The notes under the pieces were generated by a model that did no database searches, was not told where the DNA came from, and saw nothing but the letters and a program-made list of their open reading frames with translations. This document shows positions 33,770 through 44,826 of a stretch of DNA of 64,000 nucleotides, piece by piece (the stretch's first letter is position 1; every line of letters begins with the position of its first letter). The DNA lies in contig MKVK01000011.1 of assembly GCA_001898825.1 (NCBI GenBank), positions 62,001 to 126,000 of the forward strand, read 5' to 3'. This DNA comes from Magnetospirillum sp. 64-120. Lineage in GTDB: Bacteria > Pseudomonadota > Alphaproteobacteria > Rhodospirillales > Magnetospirillaceae. The position numbers and the translations under genes were made by a program.

Positions 33770-35185
33770 ATGACCCAAGCCGCCACGCCATCCTTGCTGG
33801 ACCGCATCAAGGGTCTGGCCAAGTCCTGGCTGGAAGTGGCCGGGTCGTCGAAAAGCGGCGAAACCCTCAGCTTCGCCCCCCATCTGCCCGATGACGATCT
33901 GGGGCGGTTGCGCGATCAGATGCGGGCCTGCCTGGACGGCAAGGGCGGCGAGGTTTCGGCGCGGGCCCGGGCCGCCGCCCTGGGTCGCGAATACCTGGAA
34001 CTGTCGCCCGACGGCCGGCGGCGTTTCCTGAAACTGGTGGCCGCTGAATTCGGCCCCGATTCCGAAGCGGTGGACCAGGCCATGGAAGCCCTGCGCCAGG
34101 CGCCGCCGGAAAGGCGCGCCGTGGTCGAACAGCGGCTGCGACAGGTGCTGGAACCGCCGCGCCTGCGCCTTTTGACCCAGTTCAACGCGCTTCCCGAAGG
34201 GGTCAAGTTCCTGGTCGACCTGCGCGCCGAACTGGCGGGGATGAGCAAGGGCGACGCCTGTCTGCAGGCCTTGGAAGGCGACCTGAAAGGTCTGCTGGCG
34301 GCCTGGTTCGACGTGGGCTTCCTGGAATTGCGCCGCCTGACCTGGAACTCGTCGGCCAGCGTTTTGGAAAAGCTGATCGAATACGAAGCGGTGCACACCA
34401 TCCGCGGCTGGGACGACCTGAAGAACCGCCTGGATTCCGATCGCCGGCTTTATGCCTTTTTCCATCCGCGCATGCCGGACGAGCCGTTGATCTTCGTCGA
34501 GGTGGCGCTGGTGCAGGGCATCAGCGGCGATGTGGGGCAGTTGCTGGACTTGAACGCCCCCCTGGGCAATCCGGACGCCGCCGACACCGCCATCTTCTAT
34601 TCCATCAACAACGCCCAGCGCGGCCTGAACGGCATTTCGTTCGGCAATTTCCTGATCAAGCGGGTGGTGGAAGAACTGACCCGCGAATTCAAGAATCTGA
34701 AGACCTTCGCCACGCTTTCGCCCATGCCCGGGTTCCGCCACTGGCTGGAAGGCCGGCTGGCCGAGGGTGAACCGGGCTTGTTGTCGCCTGCCGAGCATCG
34801 GGCCCTGGCCCAGGTGTCCAACGGACTGGGCGCCAAGGGCAGCCTGAAGGCCCTGTTGGCCGAGCCCGATTGGGTGGGCGACGCGCATCTGTCGGACGTG
34901 CTGCGGGCGCCCTTGATGCGGCTGGCGGCGCGTTATCTGGCCGAGGAACGCAAGTCGGGCGACCGCGCGCTCGATCCGGTGGCGCATTTCCACCTGTCCA
35001 ACGGCGCCCGGGTGGAACGGGTCAACTGGCAGGCCGACCTCAGCTCCAACGGCCTGCGGCAATCCTGCGGCATGATGGTCAACTACCTGTACAAGCTGGA
35101 CGACATCGAAACCAACCACGAAGCCTATGTGGGCCGTGGCAAGGTGGTGATCTCGGCCGGGGTCAAAGCCCTGTTGAAGGGCTGA
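33770..35185 (+). CDS. Malonyl-CoA decarboxylase
   Basis: The 471-residue enzyme converts malonyl-CoA to acetyl-CoA. The N-terminal helical domain (about 1-165) is followed by the catalytic domain with FATLSPMPGFRHWL, the His-containing VAHFHLSNGARVERVNW, and ANGLRQSCGMMVNYLY-like C-terminal motif (here SNGLRQSCGMMVNYLY). The start at 33770 has GGGGGAG upstream, and a longer frame runs back into nnr. Its role here may be malonate breakdown or removal of excess malonyl-CoA. No malonate transporter or malonyl-CoA synthetase gene is adjacent. Confidence 0.93.
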   Translation: MTQAATPSLLDRIKGLAKSWLEVAGSSKSGETLSFAPHLPDDDLGRLRDQMRACLDGKGGEVSARARAAALGREYLELSPDGRRRFLKLVAAEFGPDSEAVDQAMEALRQAPPERRAVVEQRLRQVLEPPRLRLLTQFNALPEGVKFLVDLRAELAGMSKGDACLQALEGDLKGLLAAWFDVGFLELRRLTWNSSASVLEKLIEYEAVHTIRGWDDLKNRLDSDRRLYAFFHPRMPDEPLIFVEVALVQGISGDVGQLLDLNAPLGNPDAADTAIFYSINNAQRGLNGISFGNFLIKRVVEELTREFKNLKTFATLSPMPGFRHWLEGRLAEGEPGLLSPAEHRALAQVSNGLGAKGSLKALLAEPDWVGDAHLSDVLRAPLMRLAARYLAEERKSGDRALDPVAHFHLSNGARVERVNWQADLSSNGLRQSCGMMVNYLYKLDDIETNHEAYVGRGKVVISAGVKALLKG

Positions 35186-35189
35186 AACG

Positions 35190-35219
35190 AAAAGGCCGCG
35201 CCCCAGCGGGGCGCGGCCT
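35190..35219 (-). terminator. Rho-independent terminator for the globin-coupled receptor gene
   Basis: GGCCGCGCCCC (35194-35204) and GGGGCGCGGCC (35208-35218) form an 11-bp stem with an AGC loop. On the minus strand it is followed by TTTT, 18 bases past the receptor stop. It may also halt readthrough from malonyl-CoA decarboxylase on the plus strand. Confidence 0.75.
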
Positions 35220-35236
35220 GATCCCGTGGGGCCGGC

Positions 35237-36568
35237 TCAGCCGGCGCGGATTTCGGTGACGAACTGGTCGACCTGGCTTTCCAGAACGCCCGAGTTCTGC
35301 GCCAGTGACGCGGCGGCGGTCAGCACCTCGCGGGCGGTGTTGCCGGTCTCGAAGGCGGCCGCCGAAACCCGGGCGATGGTGCCGGTGACTTCCTGGGTGC
35401 CCATGGCCGCCTGCTGGACGTTGCGGGCGATTTCCTGGGTGGCGGCACCCTGTTCCTCGACTGCGGCGGCGATCGAGCCGGCGATCTCGTTGATCTGGCC
35501 GATGGTCCGGGCGATGTCGGTGATGGCGCCCACCGCGTCGCGGGTGGCCGACTGCACGGCGCTGATCTGGGTGCCGATTTCGTTGGTGGCCTTGGCGGTC
35601 TGGTTGGCCAGCGACTTCACTTCGTTGGCGACCACGGCGAAACCTTTTCCGGCTTCGCCCGCTCTTGCCGCCTCGATGGTGGCGTTCAGCGCCAAAAGGT
35701 TGGTCTGGCTGGCGATGGCGTTGATCAGGCTGACCACCTGGCCGATCTTGCCGGCAGCTTCCGACAGGCTTTCCACCATCTGGTTGGTGCGTTCCGCCTC
35801 GCTCATGGCGCCGGCGGCGATGGACGCCGAATGCGACACCTGACGGCTGATTTCCTCGATGGACGACGACAGTTCCTCGGCGGCGGCGGCCACCGTCTGG
35901 ATGTTGGTGGTGGCTTCCTCGGCGGCGGCGGCGACCGTGGTGGACTGGCCCGATGTTTCCTCGGCGTTGGCGGCCATGGTCCGCGCCGCGGCTTCCACCT
36001 GGGTGGCGGCGGTGGCGACCTGCGACACCACGCCCTTGACCTCGCGTTCGAAATGATCGGCCTTGGCCCCCAGTTCGCGGGCGATGATGGCCGCCGTGTT
36101 GGCCTCGATATAGACCGAGGTGGCCAGGTCCATGTCCAGGAAGGCGGCCTTGTTGACGGCGGTCATGGTGGCGGCGGCGACATCCGGCTTCTTGCGATAG
36201 GTTTCGGCGATCAGGGCGAACACCTTGTTCAGCACGAAACAATAGCCGGCCGTGTACCAGCGGGGCTCCAGGCCGATGCGCTGGTGGACCTTGCCGATCT
36301 CGGTGACGTTGGCGAAGTAGCGGTCGTCGAAATTGCCGTCGAACACCGAATCCAGCCAATGCTTCTTCTGCATGGCGGCGGCGTGGGCGATGCGGTCGTC
36401 GGAGACGAACTTGCCGGCCACTTCGGGATAGGATTTCACATGGGCGTAGAAGGCGTCCAGCATGGCGTCGATGCGGGTCGCCAGGATCGGGCGGAATTCG
36501 CGAAGGGTCCGACAGGTCCGTTCGTCGATTTGCAGGAATGCGACGCGACCATCACGATCAAGATCCAT
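35237..36568 (-). CDS. Globin-coupled chemoreceptor (HemAT-like)
   Basis: The 443-residue soluble receptor has an N-terminal protoglobin domain (about 12-165) with the predicted heme-binding proximal His95 in [17 protein letters not shown]. An MCP signalling domain follows, with [20 protein letters not shown] at the tip. There are no membrane segments. Such globin-coupled sensors bind oxygen or nitric oxide and guide aerotaxis. I start at the ATG at 36568, with GGGGG nine bases upstream. An upstream in-frame TTG would add five residues. It is transcribed alone with a terminator, and its promoter lies in the 280-base AT-rich gap next to tRNA-Leu. Confidence 0.92.
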   Translation of the reverse strand: MDLDRDGRVAFLQIDERTCRTLREFRPILATRIDAMLDAFYAHVKSYPEVAGKFVSDDRIAHAAAMQKKHWLDSVFDGNFDDRYFANVTEIGKVHQRIGLEPRWYTAGYCFVLNKVFALIAETYRKKPDVAAATMTAVNKAAFLDMDLATSVYIEANTAAIIARELGAKADHFEREVKGVVSQVATAATQVEAAARTMAANAEETSGQSTTVAAAAEEATTNIQTVAAAAEELSSSIEEISRQVSHSASIAAGAMSEAERTNQMVESLSEAAGKIGQVVSLINAIASQTNLLALNATIEAARAGEAGKGFAVVANEVKSLANQTAKATNEIGTQISAVQSATRDAVGAITDIARTIGQINEIAGSIAAAVEEQGAATQEIARNVQQAAMGTQEVTGTIARVSAAAFETGNTAREVLTAAASLAQNSGVLESQVDQFVTEIRAG

Positions 36569-36851
36569 CAAATCTACCCCCAAAGGTTACATTCACCCAC
36601 CCCTTTGATGGATGCCGCTCCCCATAAAATGGGATGTGGTCTCCATATTTTGACTGATCGGAAGTATAAGAAATCAACCACAAAGTCTATAAGGATTTTA
36701 AGATTCCCATCATTTTCGGTGCGGGCGAAAAATCCCGAGACAGGGTCTGTATCATTGCCGTTATACGTGCTATAGACACCCGTTCCGGCGGGCCGGACCT
36801 GGAAATCTGTCGTGTTTTTCGAAAGATGGACGGGGCCGCGCACCTGCCTAT

Positions 36852-36936
36852 GCGGGCGTGGCGGAACTGGTAGACGCACCAGATTTAGGTTCTGGCGGTG
36901 AAAACCGTGGGGGTTCAAGTCCCTTCGCCCGCACCA
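36852..36936 (+). tRNA. tRNA-Leu (anticodon TAG)
   Basis: The 85-base gene has a GCGGGCG/CGCCCGC acceptor stem, the extended variable arm expected for leucine, an anticodon loop reading ATTTAGG with TAG, a GTTCAAGTC T-loop and an encoded CCA end. It lies between the globin-coupled receptor promoter region and tig. Confidence 0.97.
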
Positions 36937-37015
36937 GTTTCGCCTGAAGCTTCCCGCAAGGGGCCAGGGTGTCCGCCGGTGTTCTTCAACGTTTATTTCG
37001 ATTGGCGATAGACTG

Positions 37016-38416
37016 ATGCAGGTAACCGAGACCAATGCTGATGGCCTGAAGCGCGAATTCAAGGTCGTCGTCCCCGCGTCTCAGCTTGAGACGCGTACCC
37101 AGGCCCGCCTGGAGGAGATCGCTCGCACCGTGAAGCTGCCCGGCTTCCGCCCCGGCAAGGTGCCGATGAAGATCGTGCGCCAGAAATATGCCGCCGCCAT
37201 CATGGGCGAAGTGCTTGAGCAGGCCGTCAACGACGGCACCGGCAGCGCCATCTCCGAGCGCAACCTGCGCCCGGCTGCCCAGCCCAAGGTCGAGATCACC
37301 TCGTTCGCCGAAGGTGCCGACCTGGAATTTGCCGTCTCGTTGGAAATCCTGCCGGAAATCGTTCCGATGGATTTCTCGACCATCTCGCTGGAACGCGAGA
37401 AGGCCGAAATCCCGGCCGAGGAAATCGACGAGACCCTGAAGAACATCGCCGAGCGTAACGAAGCCAGCGAGACCGTCGAGCGCGCTGCCGCTTCCGGCGA
37501 TCTGGTGGTCATCGACTTCGTCGGCAAGCAGGACGGCGTCGCCTTCCCCGGCGGCACCGCCGAAGGCTATACCCTGAAGCTGGGTTCCAACACCTTCATC
37601 CCCGGCTTCGAAGACCAGCTGGTCGGCGCCAAGGCCGGCGACGCGGTGGTGGTCAAGGTCACCTTCCCGGAAGGCTACGGCAATGCCGAACTGGCCGGCA
37701 AGCCCGCCGAATTCGACGTCACCGTCAAGGAAGTCAAGGCCACCAAGCCGGCTGCCATCGACGACGAACTGGCCAAGACCGTCGGCCTGGACTCGCTGGA
37801 TGCCCTGAAGGGCGCCATTTCCGAGGAAATCGGCCGCGAGCTGAACGCCATCGCCCGCAACAAGGTCAAGCGCCTGCTGCTGGACGCCCTGGCCGCCGGT
37901 CACGACTTCCCGGTTCCGTCGGTGATGGTCGACGGCGAGTTCGACGCCATCTGGAAGCAGGTGGAAGCCGATCGTGAAGCCGGCCGCGTCGACGCTTCGG
38001 ACGAAGGCAAGGACGAAGACACCCTGAAGGCCGAGTACAAGACCCTGGCCGAACGCCGTGTCCGTCTGGGTCTGCTGCTGGCCGAAGTCGGCCAGAAGAA
38101 CGAAGTCACCGTCACCCAGGACGACCTGAACAAGGCGCTGATCGAAGAAGCCCGTCGTTACCCCGGTCAGGAACACTTGGTGTTCCAGTACTACAAGGGC
38201 AACGCCGAGGCCTTGAACTCGCTGCGCGCCCCCATCTTCGAAGAGAAGGTGGTGGACTTCATCCTGGAACTGGCCAAGGTCACCGACAAGCCGGTTTCCG
38301 CGGCCGACCTGCGCAAGGATCCCGACGAGGCCGAAGAGGGGGGCGAAGCCTCCGACGAGGCCAAGCCGAAGAAGAAGGCCGCCGCCAAGAAGAAGGCGGC
38401 CGACAAGGCGGAGTAA
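37016..38416 (+). CDS. tig: Trigger factor (ribosome-associated chaperone and prolyl isomerase)
   Basis: The 466-residue protein has an N-terminal ribosome-binding domain with GFRPGKVPMKIVRQKY (the signature loop), an FKBP-type isomerase domain (about 165-245, VVIDFVGKQDGVAFPGG) and a helical C-terminal domain. It ends in a charged tail of Lys, Ala and Glu (about residues 445-466). It meets nascent chains at the ribosome exit tunnel. It stands directly upstream of clpP-clpX-lon in the usual order, separated from clpP by a strong hairpin. The ribosome site before the ATG is weak. Confidence 0.96.
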   Translation: MQVTETNADGLKREFKVVVPASQLETRTQARLEEIARTVKLPGFRPGKVPMKIVRQKYAAAIMGEVLEQAVNDGTGSAISERNLRPAAQPKVEITSFAEGADLEFAVSLEILPEIVPMDFSTISLEREKAEIPAEEIDETLKNIAERNEASETVERAAASGDLVVIDFVGKQDGVAFPGGTAEGYTLKLGSNTFIPGFEDQLVGAKAGDAVVVKVTFPEGYGNAELAGKPAEFDVTVKEVKATKPAAIDDELAKTVGLDSLDALKGAISEEIGRELNAIARNKVKRLLLDALAAGHDFPVPSVMVDGEFDAIWKQVEADREAGRVDASDEGKDEDTLKAEYKTLAERRVRLGLLLAEVGQKNEVTVTQDDLNKALIEEARRYPGQEHLVFQYYKGNAEALNSLRAPIFEEKVVDFILELAKVTDKPVSAADLRKDPDEAEEGGEASDEAKPKKKAAAKKKAADKAE

Positions 38417-38423
38417 GGTTTCA

Positions 38424-38457
38424 GGCGCCGGTGTTTCCGAAAGGAAATGCCGGCGCC
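38424..38457 (+). terminator. Strong hairpin between tig and clpP
   Basis: GGCGCCGG (38424-38431) pairs with CCGGCGCC (38450-38457). Inside, TTTCC and GGAAA form a second stem with a GAAA loop. There is no T-run, so it could attenuate or process the tig-clpP transcript instead of ending it. Confidence 0.45.
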
Positions 38458-38542
38458 CCACTTGTGCTATCCGCTTTTCTCCCCCATTGTTTATTGCGGC
38501 GCATTCATCGGCGCCCCGAATTGTCAGGCAGAAGGACGGATC

Positions 38543-39187
38543 ATGCGCGAGAGAGACCCCATCGACCTTTATATGAACACCCTGGTGCCGATGGTGGTCG
38601 AGCAGACCAGCCGGGGCGAGCGCTCTTACGACATCTACTCGCGCCTGTTGAAGGAACGCATCATTTTCCTGACCGGCCAGGTCTATGACGAAGTGTCGTC
38701 GCTGATCTGCGCCCAGCTGCTGTTCCTGGAATCGGAAAATCCGAACAAGGACATCGCTTTCTACATCAATTCCCCCGGCGGCGTGGTGACCTCGGGTCTG
38801 GCCATGTACGACACCATGCAGTACATCCGTCCGTCGGTGTCCACCGTGTGTCTGGGCCAAGCCGCTTCCATGGGCTCGCTGCTGCTGACCGCCGGCGCCA
38901 AGGGCAAGCGCTTCTCGCTGCCCAATGCCCGCGTCATGATCCACCAGCCCTCGGGCGGCGCCCAGGGCCAGGCCACCGACATCGAGATCCAGGCCCGCGA
39001 GATCCTGGCCCTGCGTGCCCGGCTGAACAACATGTACGTGACCCATACCGGCCAGACGCTTGAGGTGATCGAGCGCGCCATGGAACGCGACAAGTACATG
39101 ACCGCCGACGAGGCCAAGGAATTCGGCCTGATCGACGAAGTGGTGTCCAACCGCCCGACCCTGGAAGAGATCGAGGCCAAGGGCTGA
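38543..39187 (+). CDS. clpP: ATP-dependent Clp protease proteolytic subunit
   Basis: The 214-residue serine peptidase forms the tetradecameric chamber of ClpXP. Visible motifs are [29 protein letters not shown] (nucleophile Ser) and [11 protein letters not shown] (His of the triad). I chose the ATG at 38543 ([10 protein letters not shown]), with GAAGGACGG upstream, because the longer frame from 38447 runs through the hairpin. It follows tig and precedes clpX by 119 bases, as in many alphaproteobacteria. Confidence 0.97.
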   Translation: MRERDPIDLYMNTLVPMVVEQTSRGERSYDIYSRLLKERIIFLTGQVYDEVSSLICAQLLFLESENPNKDIAFYINSPGGVVTSGLAMYDTMQYIRPSVSTVCLGQAASMGSLLLTAGAKGKRFSLPNARVMIHQPSGGAQGQATDIEIQAREILALRARLNNMYVTHTGQTLEVIERAMERDKYMTADEAKEFGLIDEVVSNRPTLEEIEAKG

Positions 39188-39306
39188 TATCCCAAAGGTT
39201 GATTTGGGGGCCGGCTTGGGATTTTGGGATTTTGGTTGTGTGCCGAAGGTCCCTGTGGCTAACATGAAACCCAAGCTTCCGGCCGCTTTTTTCCAATGGA
39301 GTACCG

Positions 39307-40572
<1,266 letters not shown>

Positions 40573-40609
40573 GCGCGCCGGCCGTTCCGGTCCTTGATCG
40601 GTCGTTCCC

Positions 40610-40638
40610 CTTGACGGGGCGGGGAATCCGACCATCTA
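40610..40638 (+). promoter_or_regulatory. Candidate heat-shock (sigma-32-type) promoter of lon
   Basis: CTTGAC (40610-40615) and CCATCTA (40632-40638) are separated by 16 bases, close to the alphaproteobacterial RpoH pattern CTTGA...CCATNT. It lies 64 bases before the lon start, in the only gap of this protease block that looks promoter-like. It would also pass as a sigma-70 promoter. Confidence 0.4.
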
Positions 40639-40702
40639 GGTAAGAATAGTATAAAGTCGGCCCGGGGTTTCCCGACCCTGGCCGCAGGCCCGAAGAGGTA
40701 AC

Positions 40703-43105
40703 ATGACCGAAATCGCTCGTGGCGACGTCTTCCCCGTTCTTCCGCTTCGCGACATCGTCGTCTTCCCCCATATGATCGTCCCCCTGTTCGTCGGCCGCGA
40801 CAAGTCGGTCCGCGCCCTGGAAGACGTCATGCGTGAAGACAAGCAGATCTTGCTGGTGGCGCAGAAGAACGCGGCGCAGGACGATCCCACCACCGACGAC
40901 ATTTACGCCGTCGGCACCGTGTCCACCGTGCTGCAATTGTTGAAGCTGCCCGACGGCACCGTCAAGGTGCTGGTCGAAGGCGGCAAGCGTGCCCGTATCA
41001 CCGGTTTCACCGACAACGACTCGTTCTTCCAGGCCTATGCCGAGGTGCTGGACGACGGCGAGTTGGAAGGCCAGGAACTGGAAGCCCTGGCCCGTTCCGT
41101 GGTCGGCCAGTTCGAGCAGTACATCAAGCTCAACAAGAAAATCCCGCCGGAAGTCCTGGTCTCGGTCAACCAGATCGAGGATCCCGCCAAGCTGGCCGAC
41201 ACCGTGGCCTCGCACCTGTCGCTGAAGATTTCCGACAAGCAGGAACTGCTGGAGCTGGGCACCACCGCCGAGCGGCTGGAACGCGTCTATTCCTTCATGG
41301 AAGGCGAGATCGGCGTCCTGCAGGTGGAAAAGAAGATCCGCAACCGGGTCAAGCGCCAGATGGAGAAGACCCAGCGCGAGTACTATCTGAACGAACAGCT
41401 GAAGGCCATCCAGAAGGAACTGGGCGAGGGCGAGGACGGCAAGGACGAAACCGCCGAGCTGGAAGAACGCATCAGTAAGACCCGGCTGTCCAAGGAAGCC
41501 CGCGAAAAGTGCCTGGCCGAGGTCAAGAAGCTGAAGTCCATGAGCCCCATGTCGGCGGAAGCCACCGTGGTGCGCAACTATCTTGACTGGATGCTGTCCA
41601 TTCCGTGGAAGAAGCGCACCAAGGTCAAGAAGGACGTCAAGCTGGCCGAAACGATCCTGAATTCCCAGCATTACGGGTTGGAGAAGGTCAAGGAACGCAT
41701 CGTCGAATATTTGGCCGTGCAAACCCGCACCGAAAAGGTCAAGGGCCCGATCCTGTGTCTGGTCGGCCCGCCCGGCGTCGGCAAGACCTCGCTCGGCAAG
41801 TCCATCGCCGAGGCGACGGGGCGTAACTTCGTGCGCATCTCCTTGGGTGGCGTGCGCGACGAAGCCGAAGTGCGCGGTCACCGCCGTACCTATATCGGTT
41901 CCATGCCCGGCAAGGTCATCCAGGGGATGAAGAAGGCCAAGTCTTCCAATCCGCTGTTCCTGCTGGACGAAATCGACAAGCTGGGCTCGGATTGGCGCGG
42001 TGATCCGTCGTCGGCGCTGCTGGAAGTGCTGGACCCGGAACAGAACGCCACCTTCAACGACCATTACCTGGAGGTCGATTACGACCTGTCCGACGTGATG
42101 TTCGTCACCACCGCCAACACGCTGCGCATGCCCCAGCCGCTGCTGGACCGCATGGAAGTGATCCGGCTGTCGGGTTACACCGAGGACGAAAAGGTGGAAA
42201 TCGCCAAGCGTCACCTGTTCGACAAGGTGATGACCGCCGCCGGTCTGAAGAAGGGCGAATGGACGGTCTCCGACGACGCTATCCGCGATCTGTGCCGCTA
42301 TTACACCCGTGAAGCCGGCGTGCGTAACCTGGAACGCGAACTGGCCAACCTGGCCCGCAAGGCCACCACCGAGATCGTGTCCAAGGGCAAGGCCAAGGTG
42401 GCGGTGACGCCCAGGAACCTGGAAAAGTATGCCGGCGTGCGCAAGTACCGCTTTGGCGAAGCCGAGTTGGAAGACATGGTCGGTGGCGTCACCGGCCTGG
42501 CCTGGACCGAAGTGGGCGGCGAATTGCTGACCATCGAAGCCGTGACCATGCCCGGCAAGGGCAATTTCTCCATCACCGGCAAGCTGGGCGACGTGATGCA
42601 GGAATCGGTGCAGGCGGCGCGGTCTTACGTCCGCTCGCGTTCGGTGTCCTTGGGCATCAAGCCGAATGTCTTCGAAAAGCGCGACATCCACGTCCACGTT
42701 CCCGAAGGCGCCACCCCCAAGGATGGTCCGTCGGCCGGTATCGCCATGTGCACCGCCATCGTCTCGGCCTTGACCGGCATCGCCGTCCGTCGCGAAGTGG
42801 CGATGACCGGCGAAGTGACCCTGCGTGGTCGCGTCCTGCCCATCGGCGGTCTGAAGGAAAAGCTGCTGGCCGCGCTTCGCGGTGGTCTGAAGACCGTGCT
42901 GATCCCGAAAGACAACGAAAAGGACCTGGCCGAGATTCCGGACAACGTGAAGAAGGGCCTGGAAATCGTGCCCGTCTCCACCGTTGACGAGGTCTTGGAG
43001 CGTGCTCTGACCCGGGTTCCGGTGCCGGTCGAGTGGGAGGAGCCCGCCGAGGCACCCGCCGCGAGCGCCAAGGAAGACGAATCGGGGGCGGTGCTGAAGC
43101 ACTGA
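40703..43105 (+). CDS. lon: ATP-dependent protease La
   Basis: The 800-residue protease has an N-terminal substrate domain (about 1-200), a coiled coil, an AAA+ module with [19 protein letters not shown] and [16 protein letters not shown], and a C-terminal protease domain with the Ser-Lys dyad in [13 protein letters not shown] and [14 protein letters not shown]. It degrades misfolded and specific regulatory proteins in the cytoplasm. GAAGAGGTAAC precedes the start. A candidate heat-shock promoter lies just upstream, and a strong terminator follows. This is the standard tig-clpP-clpX-lon-HU order. Confidence 0.97.
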   Translation: MTEIARGDVFPVLPLRDIVVFPHMIVPLFVGRDKSVRALEDVMREDKQILLVAQKNAAQDDPTTDDIYAVGTVSTVLQLLKLPDGTVKVLVEGGKRARITGFTDNDSFFQAYAEVLDDGELEGQELEALARSVVGQFEQYIKLNKKIPPEVLVSVNQIEDPAKLADTVASHLSLKISDKQELLELGTTAERLERVYSFMEGEIGVLQVEKKIRNRVKRQMEKTQREYYLNEQLKAIQKELGEGEDGKDETAELEERISKTRLSKEAREKCLAEVKKLKSMSPMSAEATVVRNYLDWMLSIPWKKRTKVKKDVKLAETILNSQHYGLEKVKERIVEYLAVQTRTEKVKGPILCLVGPPGVGKTSLGKSIAEATGRNFVRISLGGVRDEAEVRGHRRTYIGSMPGKVIQGMKKAKSSNPLFLLDEIDKLGSDWRGDPSSALLEVLDPEQNATFNDHYLEVDYDLSDVMFVTTANTLRMPQPLLDRMEVIRLSGYTEDEKVEIAKRHLFDKVMTAAGLKKGEWTVSDDAIRDLCRYYTREAGVRNLERELANLARKATTEIVSKGKAKVAVTPRNLEKYAGVRKYRFGEAELEDMVGGVTGLAWTEVGGELLTIEAVTMPGKGNFSITGKLGDVMQESVQAARSYVRSRSVSLGIKPNVFEKRDIHVHVPEGATPKDGPSAGIAMCTAIVSALTGIAVRREVAMTGEVTLRGRVLPIGGLKEKLLAALRGGLKTVLIPKDNEKDLAEIPDNVKKGLEIVPVSTVDEVLERALTRVPVPVEWEEPAEAPAASAKEDESGAVLKH

Positions 43106-43131
43106 TCCTGATAACTTGTGGTCATGTTTTG

Positions 43132-43166
43132 ACGGCGGCCGGCACATCCGGCCGCCGTTTTCTTTT
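43132..43166 (+). terminator. Rho-independent terminator after lon
   Basis: ACGGCGGCCGG (43132-43142) and CCGGCCGCCGT (43148-43158) form an 11-bp stem with a five-base loop, followed by a T-rich tract (TTTCTTTT). Confidence 0.85.
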
Positions 43167-43246
43167 GCTGATCGGGTGAAGACCCTGCTTTATGCACAGA
43201 TAGTCTGGAAAATGGCGGAAAACCGGCGTTTATCATGCATTCACGA

Positions 43247-43274
43247 TTGACGCCTGACAAAGCGCGGACATAAA
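43247..43274 (+). promoter_or_regulatory. Probable promoter of the HU gene
   Basis: TTGACG (43247-43252) and CATAAA (43269-43274) are separated by 16 bases, 74 bases before the HU start, after the lon terminator. HU therefore probably has its own promoter. Confidence 0.45.
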
Positions 43275-43347
43275 CTTTTGGCGTTATTTGTGGGGTGCCT
43301 TCATGCCGAAGGTTTTCGCACGTGCAATAGTCATAGGGGGCTATCAG

Positions 43348-43620
43348 GTGAACAAGAATGATCTCGTGACGGCGGTCGCCACCAGCGCCGGCCTGTCGAA
43401 AGCCGACGCCGCCAAGGCCGTCGATGGTGTGTTCGATGCCATTTCCGGCGCCTTGGCTGGCGGCGACGAAGTGCGTCTGGTCGGTTTCGGCACCTTCTCG
43501 GTGTCCGAACGCGCCGCTTCCGAGGGCCGCAACCCGCGTACCGGCGAAACCATCAAGATCCCGGCGTCCAAGCAGCCGAAGTTCAAGGCCGGCAAGGGCC
43601 TGAAGGACGCGGTGCAGTAA
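43348..43620 (+). CDS. hup: DNA-binding protein HU
   Basis: The 90-residue protein starts at a GTG at 43348 with GGGGG seven bases upstream, giving VNKNDLVTAV, the normal HU start. Longer frames from TTG or ATG would add an unrelated leader. The family signature GFGTFSVSERAASEGRNPRTG includes the DNA-minor-groove arm, and the end KFKAGKGLKDAVQ is typical. HU dimers bend and compact the nucleoid. A strong terminator follows. Confidence 0.95.
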   Translation: MNKNDLVTAVATSAGLSKADAAKAVDGVFDAISGALAGGDEVRLVGFGTFSVSERAASEGRNPRTGETIKIPASKQPKFKAGKGLKDAVQ

Positions 43621-43636
43621 GCGCGCCCTGATGAAG

Positions 43637-43671
43637 AAGGCCGGCCGGCTTTTGCTGGGCCGGCCTTTTTT
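43637..43671 (+). terminator. Rho-independent terminator after HU
   Basis: AAGGCCGGCC (43637-43646) and GGCCGGCCTT (43658-43667) form a 10-bp stem with an 11-base loop, followed by TTTT. Confidence 0.85.
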
Positions 43672-43695
43672 GTTGATGAAGCCGAGGTTTCGCCC

Positions 43696-44160
43696 GTGTT
43701 CGCTATCCGACCCGCGCATTTCCCCGAAGACCGTCCCGTGGTCGCGGCCTTGTTCCGGGAATATGCCGATTTCCTGGGCTTTGACTTAAGCTTTCAGGAT
43801 TTCGAAGGCGAGCTGGCAACCTTGCCGGGGCATTATGCCGCCCCCGCCGGCGTGGTCCTGATGGCTTGGTCCGAGGACAAGGCGGCCGGGTGCGTCTGTT
43901 TGCGCCCTTTGGAAAACAATATCTGTGAAATGAAGCGTCTGTATCTGCGTCCCGACCATCGTGGAGCGGGGCAGGGGCGGCGTCTGGTGGAACGCATCTT
44001 GGCCGAAGCCCGCAAACGGGGCTATTCCCGCATGGTTCTGGATACGGTTCCGCAATTACAGGCCGCCATCGGCCTGTACCAGTCCCTGGGGTTTGTCGAA
44101 ATCGACGCCTACACCTTCAATCCGGTCCCTGGCGTGCGCTTTTACGGCTGCGATCTATAA
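43696..44160 (+). CDS. GNAT-family N-acetyltransferase
   Basis: The 154-residue protein starts at a GTG. It shows the acetyl-CoA-binding GNAT core LYLRPDHRGAGQGRRLVERI (R/Q-x-x-G-x-G/A pattern), preceded by a beta strand (CVCLRPLENNICEMK) and followed by LDTVPQLQAAIGLYQSLGF. The substrate is unknown, since GNAT enzymes acetylate many small molecules and proteins. It sits alone between the HU terminator and tRNA-Val and probably has its own promoter or depends on readthrough. Confidence 0.85.
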   Translation: MFAIRPAHFPEDRPVVAALFREYADFLGFDLSFQDFEGELATLPGHYAAPAGVVLMAWSEDKAAGCVCLRPLENNICEMKRLYLRPDHRGAGQGRRLVERILAEARKRGYSRMVLDTVPQLQAAIGLYQSLGFVEIDAYTFNPVPGVRFYGCDL

Positions 44161-44214
44161 AAGCAGTCGGGCATTGCCTTTTTCTTCGTTCCCGCTTATG
44201 AAGCTGTCCCGGAG

Positions 44215-44290
44215 GGGCGGTTAGCTCAGTTGGTAGAGCGCCTGCTTTACACGCAGGATGTCGGCGGTTCGAGCCCGTCACTGCCCACCA
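44215..44290 (+). tRNA. tRNA-Val (anticodon TAC)
   Basis: The 76-base gene has a GGGCGGT/ACTGCCC acceptor stem, D-arm TAGCTCAGTTGGTAGAGC, anticodon TAC within CTTTACACG, T-loop GGTTCGAGCCC and an encoded CCA end. Confidence 0.97.
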
Positions 44291-44442
44291 CTTCTTAAAA
44301 TCCCTGAAATTTGTAATTGCATCCACCGAACCTACCCGTTCGGCACGGCCGATTCTACCCGTCCGCAGAGGGGCGGGGGCTTGTTGCGGTGCAGCACACA
44401 ACAGATTGTGGGAAAATCGCCTTTGGCAAGGGGTATGTTTGC

Positions 44443-44471
44443 TTGACAGCCCGTCGGGCCTGCTTTACACC
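44443..44471 (+). promoter_or_regulatory. Promoter of tRNA-Asp
   Basis: A perfect TTGACA (44443-44448) is followed after 15-17 bases by TTTACA or TACACC (about 44464-44471). The tRNA-Asp gene starts 28 bases later. The gap of about 210 bases between the two tRNA genes otherwise shows no gene. Confidence 0.5.
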
Positions 44472-44498
44472 ACCCCTACCCGCGCGGGTGGCTGCGTT

Positions 44499-44575
44499 GG
44501 GGGTGTAGCTCAGTTGGTCAGAGCGCCGGCCTGTCACGCCGGAGGTCGCGGGTTCGAGCCCCGTCACTCCCGCCA
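44499..44575 (+). tRNA. tRNA-Asp (anticodon GTC)
   Basis: The 77-base gene has a GGGGGTG/CACTCCC acceptor stem (one G-T pair), anticodon GTC within CTGTCACG, T-loop GGTTCGAGCCC, G73 discriminator and an encoded CCA end. The following 250 bases before nuoA hold no gene I can support and presumably carry the nuo promoter. Confidence 0.96.
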
Positions 44576-44826
44576 CCAGCCACGGCTGGGTTGTCTTTTC
44601 TTCAGGAAAAGATGATCCTTCCGGACCAAACCTCGCGCTTGAGGCTAGTGTCTTGCAGGGAGGGCCTCTTTCCATCATCGCCTGACGAAGGCTTGCCGTT
44701 CCGCCGCCAGTTTTGTCCGCCCAGCGCGCATTCGCGTTTTGGGCCGGTCGCTTGTGGGGGACGTGTTCGCCGCAGGTGGGGATGAAATAGGGCGTATCCA
44801 GGCGGATTCAATATGATAAGGGCTGG

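Noticed and set aside
44240-44472. Shared 13-base string GCCTGCTTTACAC in tRNA-Val and near the tRNA-Asp promoter
   Set aside because: One copy is the tRNA-Val anticodon arm and the other is promoter DNA, with no further similarity on either side, so it is probably chance.
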